From the NCBI GenBank assembly GCA_026392775.1, contig JAPLBK010000107.1, positions 1-17,634 of the forward strand: 17,634 bases of DNA. Reading direction: 5' to 3'. A program made the translations under genes and the position numbers. Positions 14,806 through 17,634 of this stretch are shown piece by piece. This DNA is from Actinomycetota bacterium (GTDB lineage: Bacteria > Actinomycetota > Actinomycetes > Nanopelagicales > Nanopelagicaceae). Position 1 is the first letter of the stretch. Every line of letters begins with the position of its first letter. Below the pieces are notes generated by a model that saw only the letters and a list, made by a program, of their open reading frames with translations, was not told the origin of the DNA and did no database searches.

Positions 14806-15048
14806 TTAGAACCAGCGAATCATTCCGATAATGCCAGCGGCTGCATAGAAAAACTGCAAGAAGAGAATTCCTTTGTGTTTTCCAAGGTATGCCCAGATAC
14901 CAATCAGGGCAGAGGATGTGAGAAGCAATGAAAATCCAATGAACTCAGCTCCGATATTGGCAGCAACTAGAAGTGAATAAACAATTGCAGTTGTAACACC
15001 TAGCCACTCAAAGATTCTTGCCTTAGAGGCATCGCTATTTCTGTTCAA
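14806..15048 (-). CDS. Small membrane protein of unknown function in the carotenoid operon
   Basis: A protein of 80 residues with three predicted membrane segments: about 15-30 (VTTAIVYSLLVAANIG), 36-54 (IGFSLLLTSSALIGIWAYLG) and 60-77 (ILFLQFFYAAAGIIGMI), ending RWF. The last two segments, with the LGKHKG turn between them, resemble half of a PnuC or PQ-loop-type protein, a shape seen in other small unnamed membrane proteins. The start is TTG (15046-15048), overlapping the VOC gene by 14 bp; the next gene, crtA, starts straight after its stop. The packed arrangement says it is co-translated with crtA. It could be a pathway subunit or a membrane anchor. I do not recognise a function. Confidence 0.7.
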   Translation of the reverse strand: MNRNSDASKARIFEWLGVTTAIVYSLLVAANIGAEFIGFSLLLTSSALIGIWAYLGKHKGILFLQFFYAAAGIIGMIRWF

Positions 15049-15418
15049 TTAAATCCCACTTATTTCCATAGTTGTCTTTGAAAACCACGACTCGACCATA
15101 GGCCTCTTGACGGGGAGTTTCAATAAACTCAAGGCCTTTAGATTTATAGCCCTCATATGTCTCATTGAAGCTGGTTGTATACATAAAGAACCCCACGCGA
15201 CCACCAGTTGAGTTACCAATTGCTGCCACCTGCGCTTCATTTGCAGCTTTTGCCAGCAGTATTCGAGCACCTTGTGAGCTTGGTGCAACTACTACCCAAC
15301 GCTTTTGGGGAGACAGGACTGTGTCTTCAATGAGCGTGAATCCAAGATCATTTACATAGTGAGTAATGGCAGAGTCATAATCATCAATGACGATGGCAAT
15401 CATTCCTAAAGTGTTCAT
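15035..15418 (-). CDS. VOC-superfamily (glyoxalase-like) protein
   Basis: A 127-residue protein with two beta-alpha-beta-beta-beta modules. Matches are IDDYDSAITHYVNDLGFTLIEDT, KRWVVVAPSS, ARILLAKAANEAQ, TGGRVGFFMYTTSFNETYEGY, RQEAYGRVVVFKDNYGNKWDLIEQ. This form is common in bacteria and has no assigned substrate. The position where glyoxalase I has its first metal His reads GMIAIVI here, so the metal site may be altered. It is the first gene of the carotenoid operon, with a leader carrying GGTGGGGAC before ATG 15416-15418, and it overlaps the small membrane gene. VOC members do dioxygenation, isomerisation, detoxification or binding. A carotenoid role rests only on position. Confidence 0.87.
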   Translation of the reverse strand: MNTLGMIAIVIDDYDSAITHYVNDLGFTLIEDTVLSPQKRWVVVAPSSQGARILLAKAANEAQVAAIGNSTGGRVGFFMYTTSFNETYEGYKSKGLEFIETPRQEAYGRVVVFKDNYGNKWDLIEQK

Positions 15419-15621
15419 AATTAGTCCCCACCAACCATAGACATGGTGAATAGACTCTCGACGATATGACCGAAGATGCAGTCAGCGTTGTCATTCATGA
15501 ACCAAGACTACTCTGCCGCGGTTATCCAAGTAATACCTTATTCATTGACTTAGACCTCGTTGGCTATTAGCCTGAATATCATTGAGGTAATTTGTTCAAT
15601 TAGGCAGAGAGGCTTGAACTT
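15419..15621. other. Divergent intergenic region, largest gap in the window
   Basis: It separates the leftward VOC/carotenoid operon from two small rightward genes, so it should hold promoters for both. A 5-bp inverted repeat (ACCAT-AGAC-ATGGT, 15434-15447) lies just upstream of the VOC ribosome site and would form a small hairpin in its leader. A 34-codon open frame (15466-15570, plus) lies in the middle without a ribosome site. The rightward promoter candidate is listed separately. I found no convincing leftward promoter. Confidence 0.6.
15545..15573 (+). promoter_or_regulatory. Putative promoter for the small secreted-peptide gene
   Basis: TTGACT (15545-15550) matches the -35 consensus at five of six bases. 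After exactly 17 bases comes TAGCCT (15568-15573), which keeps T, A and final T of the -10. Transcription would start near 15580, giving a leader of about 40 bases with AGAGAGG (15606-15612) nine bases before the ATG. Confidence 0.45.
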
Positions 15622-15828
15622 ATGAATAATGCAAAGAGATTTGGTTTAGTAATAACAATTTTGATTAGTACATTTACCGTCTCCTTTTTTGCGGCCCCGA
15701 TTGCTTCCGCTTCGGTCGAGTGCCCCAACGCACTTCATACTCTTGGATGCATCGCAAGCTTCGACCCTGGCATTGGGAGTGGTGGAGGAAGGGGTTCTGG
15801 GGCAATGAGAGTTGTTTTAAACCCCTAG
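15622..15828 (+). CDS. Small secreted peptide, unknown function
   Basis: A peptide of 68 residues with a clear Sec signal peptide: MNNAKR n-region, hydrophobic core about 8-25, and signal peptidase I site IASA (27-30). The predicted mature peptide is 38 residues with two cysteines (34 and 43) that could form a disulfide, then a Gly-rich stretch GIGSGGGRGSG and the end MRVVLNP. An AGAGAGG ribosome site and a plausible promoter lie upstream. The next gene begins 4 bp after its stop, so the two probably act together. I do not recognise a family. It has no transmembrane segment besides the signal. Confidence 0.6.
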   Translation: MNNAKRFGLVITILISTFTVSFFAAPIASASVECPNALHTLGCIASFDPGIGSGGGRGSGAMRVVLNP

Positions 15829-15832
15829 CACC

Positions 15833-16069
15833 ATGAAACTCTCTCTAAAATTTTGGCGAAAACGAAACAATTCGAGGCATGAACTTTCAGTAGCTCAATT
15901 GGAACTCCTACGCAGAGAAGATGCGGAAGCACGAAGAGGTGCCATCAGCCCATTTAGTTTAAACGTCGGAACGGATCCCTCAACAAAGGCATTGGGAGTT
16001 GGATACACCACGAGTGGACCGACTCCAATTATTGGAACACCATTATCGGAGGAGAATAAAAACAATTAG
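15833..16069 (+). CDS. Small hypothetical protein, unknown function
   Basis: A protein of 78 residues without signal peptide or membrane helix. The first half is highly charged and probably helical (FWRKRNNSRHE, then LELLRREDAEARRG). The second half is Gly/Pro/Thr-rich (GVGYTTSGPTPIIGTPLSEE) and looks disordered. It starts 4 bp after the secreted-peptide stop with no ribosome site of its own, so translational coupling is likely. Its stop overlaps the convergent ybaK-type gene by 4 bp. No family is recognised. Its main support is the packed position behind a gene with good start signals. Confidence 0.5.
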   Translation: MKLSLKFWRKRNNSRHELSVAQLELLRREDAEARRGAISPFSLNVGTDPSTKALGVGYTTSGPTPIIGTPLSEENKNN

Positions 16070-16554
16070 TCGCCAACAACCATTGGTGTGGCACCAATTA
16101 CGCGCGCAAGCTCTTCAAAAGAAGTTGGATAAACAGAGTGCGGATGACCTGCAGCAGCCCAGGCAACGTCGTAATCATTAAGAGCCTGATCAATCAAAGT
16201 GATCTCTGGCTTGTTCACCCAACCGACAGGGGATACGCCGCCGATGGAAAAGCCTGAGGCGTTCTTAATAAAGTCAGCATCTGCGCGGTGGAGTTTTTCA
16301 ACACCTAAGTTTTTAGCCACTAGTTCTGTGTCAACGCGATGGCGCCCGCTAGTAATGACTAGCAGTGGATTGCCGCTGGGGAGTTTAAAAACAATAGAGG
16401 ATGCAACCTGTCCCACTTCAATGCCTAGGGCATTGGCAGCATCGAGTGCTGTGCGAGCAGAGTCAGAGAGAATTCTTACTTCACCAGAACAGCCCAGCTC
16501 CCTGAGCAGGGCAGTTACGCGAATAACTGAAGGGTTAGATAGAACTTCTTCCAC
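16066..16554 (-). CDS. ybaK: YbaK/EbsC-family aminoacyl-tRNA deacylase
   Basis: A 162-residue single-domain protein of the YbaK / prolyl-tRNA-editing family. The family hydrolyses mischarged tRNA, for example Cys-tRNA(Pro). VASSIVFKLPSGNPLLVITSGRH includes the conserved functional lysine in VFK. VDTELVAKNLG, ADADFIKNASGFSIGGVSPVGW (with GGVSPVG) and YDVAWAAAGHPHSVYPTSFEELARV are the usual later blocks. The length is normal for free-standing members. The start is GTG (16552-16554), 3 bp after the stop of the dehydrogenase, so the two are an operon. Which mischarged tRNA it edits cannot be read here. Confidence 0.92.
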   Translation of the reverse strand: MEEVLSNPSVIRVTALLRELGCSGEVRILSDSARTALDAANALGIEVGQVASSIVFKLPSGNPLLVITSGRHRVDTELVAKNLGVEKLHRADADFIKNASGFSIGGVSPVGWVNKPEITLIDQALNDYDVAWAAAGHPHSVYPTSFEELARVIGATPMVVGD

Positions 16555-16557
16555 TAT

Positions 16558-17634
16558 CTATGCAACACGGCTTTCTAATTTGAGCGCTGACATGAAGGCA
16601 TCTACCACTTCGGCCTTGCTCCATGGCTTTGGAGCTTGTGTAATAAAGAAGTCTTTAAGTGCGATTTCAGCTAACTCATCTATGTCGCCTTCAACAAAAC
16701 CAAGAGATGAAAGCACAGGGAACTGTAGCTGGGCAAGGATTTTTCTTACTGCGCTGACGCAACGAGATCCATCCTTAGTGCCGTCCTGTGGCACGCCCAT
16801 CGCATCTGCAACTCGCTCCATCTTTTCAGGAACAATCTTTGCTTCGCGGGTCAGTGTTTCAACTAGAACTAAACCAATTGTTAGACCGTGTGGAACATGC
16901 TTTAAGCCACCAATTGCTTGACCAAGTGAGTGTTCTGCTGTGCAATCAGAGATATTCATTGTCAGACCAGCCATCATGCTGCCTGATGCCATTCCAGCAC
17001 GTGCAACTTTGTCATTGCCATCTTTAAAGGCAGCAACTAAGGCTGGAGTCATCATGCGCACTGCTTCATAACCGATTGCATCTCCAATAGGAGTTGAACA
17101 TTTAGCGATAATTCCAGCAATGGCTTGAGCAAGAGCATCGATACCTGTGTTAGCAGTCATTGAAGGAGGCATTGAATATGTAAGGACTGGGTCAACAAGT
17201 GCAACTTGTGCACGAAGGTTTCCATTAGCAATACCTGCTTTGCGACCAGCTTCTGGATCAGAGATAACAGAGCCACCAGATACTTCAGAGCCTGTGCCAG
17301 CAGAAGTTGGCAGTGCAACAAGTGGAAGAGTTGGTGCTGGATAAACAGGTGGCTTAGATTGGAATTCACGGAATGTGCAGTTGAGTTGAGCACACAAGCG
17401 CGCAGCTTTGGCAGTATCAATAACTGAGCCACCACCGAGTGCAACAACAACATCAGAGCCTGCAGCCTTAAGTGCTGCGATTGAATCATCCACCATTTGA
17501 ATAGTTGGCTCACCTGCTGGCTTTTCAAAAACAGTAACGGTGATGCCAGCAGCTACCTTCATCTGATCAATGAGCTTTGCGGCTGCTGGATTAAACTTCT
17601 CAATATCTTTATCAACCATCAAAAAGACTTTGCT
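16558..17634 (-). CDS. Iron-type (group III) alcohol dehydrogenase homologue with altered metal site, 5' end outside the window
   Basis: At least 358 codons; the frame is open to the window edge and reads SKVFLMVDKDI there, matching the family N-terminal strand, so the true start lies upstream. The nucleotide motif ALGGGSVIDTAKA is intact, and PTSAGTGSEVS and PHGLTIGL are present. The usual metal set is one Asp and three His. Asp is kept in GIDALAQAI (codon 17137-17139), but the His of DALxHAI is Gln (17125-17127). In EHSLGQAIGGLKHVPHG the first of the two metal His is Gln (16918-16920), and only the PHG His remains. The metal may be lost or changed. The substrate is unknown. It is co-transcribed with the ybaK-type gene. 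Confidence 0.88.
   Translation of the reverse strand, partial: SKVFLMVDKDIEKFNPAAAKLIDQMKVAAGITVTVFEKPAGEPTIQMVDDSIAALKAAGSDVVVALGGGSVIDTAKAARLCAQLNCTFREFQSKPPVYPAPTLPLVALPTSAGTGSEVSGGSVISDPEAGRKAGIANGNLRAQVALVDPVLTYSMPPSMTANTGIDALAQAIAGIIAKCSTPIGDAIGYEAVRMMTPALVAAFKDGNDKVARAGMASGSMMAGLTMNISDCTAEHSLGQAIGGLKHVPHGLTIGLVLVETLTREAKIVPEKMERVADAMGVPQDGTKDGSRCVSAVRKILAQLQFPVLSSLGFVEGDIDELAEIALKDFFITQAPKPWSKAEVVDAFMSALKLESRVA

Noticed and set aside
15434..15447. ACCAT-AGAC-ATGGT as an operator for the carotenoid operon
   Set aside because: The arms are only 5 bp, which is expected by chance in a window of this size, and no matching second site was found.
16199..16921. 240-codon plus-strand open frame across the ybaK and dehydrogenase genes
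   Set aside because: It is antisense to two conserved genes, is Ser/Thr/Arg-rich low-complexity sequence, and has no domain or start signal.

Overview
The window reads as a piece of a streamlined, mid-GC actinobacterial chromosome. The families are actinobacterial in style: a PASTA-domain Ser/Thr kinase, a heterodimeric CrtYc/CrtYd lycopene cyclase, several apparently leaderless starts and frequent GTG starts. There is almost no intergenic DNA, and all four convergent gene pairs overlap at their 3' ends (27, 38, 50 and 4 bp). A freshwater acI-type (Nanopelagicales) actinobacterium would fit, but that is inference from style and not from a marker gene. I see no tRNA, rRNA, CRISPR array or insertion sequence. 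The largest gap between confident genes is about 200 bp.

Layout. (1) 1-184: the 3' end of an O6-alkylguanine-DNA alkyltransferase gene, plus strand. (2) 4851 down to 158: a minus-strand operon of PASTA kinase, endonuclease IV (nfo), an EamA-type transporter and a low-specificity L-threonine aldolase. The aldolase frame is broken by a 7-bp tandem duplication. (3) 6013 down to 4877: a TPP riboswitch, a PnuC-family transporter (so probably a thiamine transporter, PnuT) and an overlapping P-loop kinase. (4) 6032-6654, plus strand: crtYc-crtYd. (5) 10051 down to 6617: crtE-crtI-crtB with TAAATG junctions. (6) 10158-10778, plus strand: a CDP-alcohol phosphatidyltransferase-family membrane protein. 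(7) 15418 down to 10729: a second carotenoid operon of a VOC protein, a small membrane protein, a CrtA-like monooxygenase, CruF, a GT2 glycosyltransferase and a CrtI/CrtD-family desaturase. (8) 15622-16069, plus strand: two small unknown genes, one encoding a secreted peptide. (9) 17634 down to 16066: an iron-type alcohol dehydrogenase homologue (5' end outside the window) and a YbaK-type aminoacyl-tRNA deacylase.

How the genes work together. crtE, crtB and crtI would make GGPP, phytoene and lycopene. CrtYcd would cyclise one or both ends. CruF (1',2'-hydration), the CrtD-like desaturase (3',4'), the CrtA-like monooxygenase (2'-oxo) and the GT2 enzyme would then decorate an uncyclised psi end. 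The likely end product is a monocyclic, hydroxylated, possibly ketolated and glycosylated carotenoid, not plain beta-carotene. No C50 elongase (UbiA type), carotenoid oxygenase (blh) or rhodopsin gene lies in the window.

The observations most worth following are the TPP-riboswitch-controlled transporter with its coupled P-loop kinase (a candidate thiamine-trapping enzyme), the CruF/CrtA/CrtD/GT2 operon with its unknown 80-residue membrane protein, the broken aldolase, and the alcohol dehydrogenase homologue that has lost two of three metal-binding histidines.
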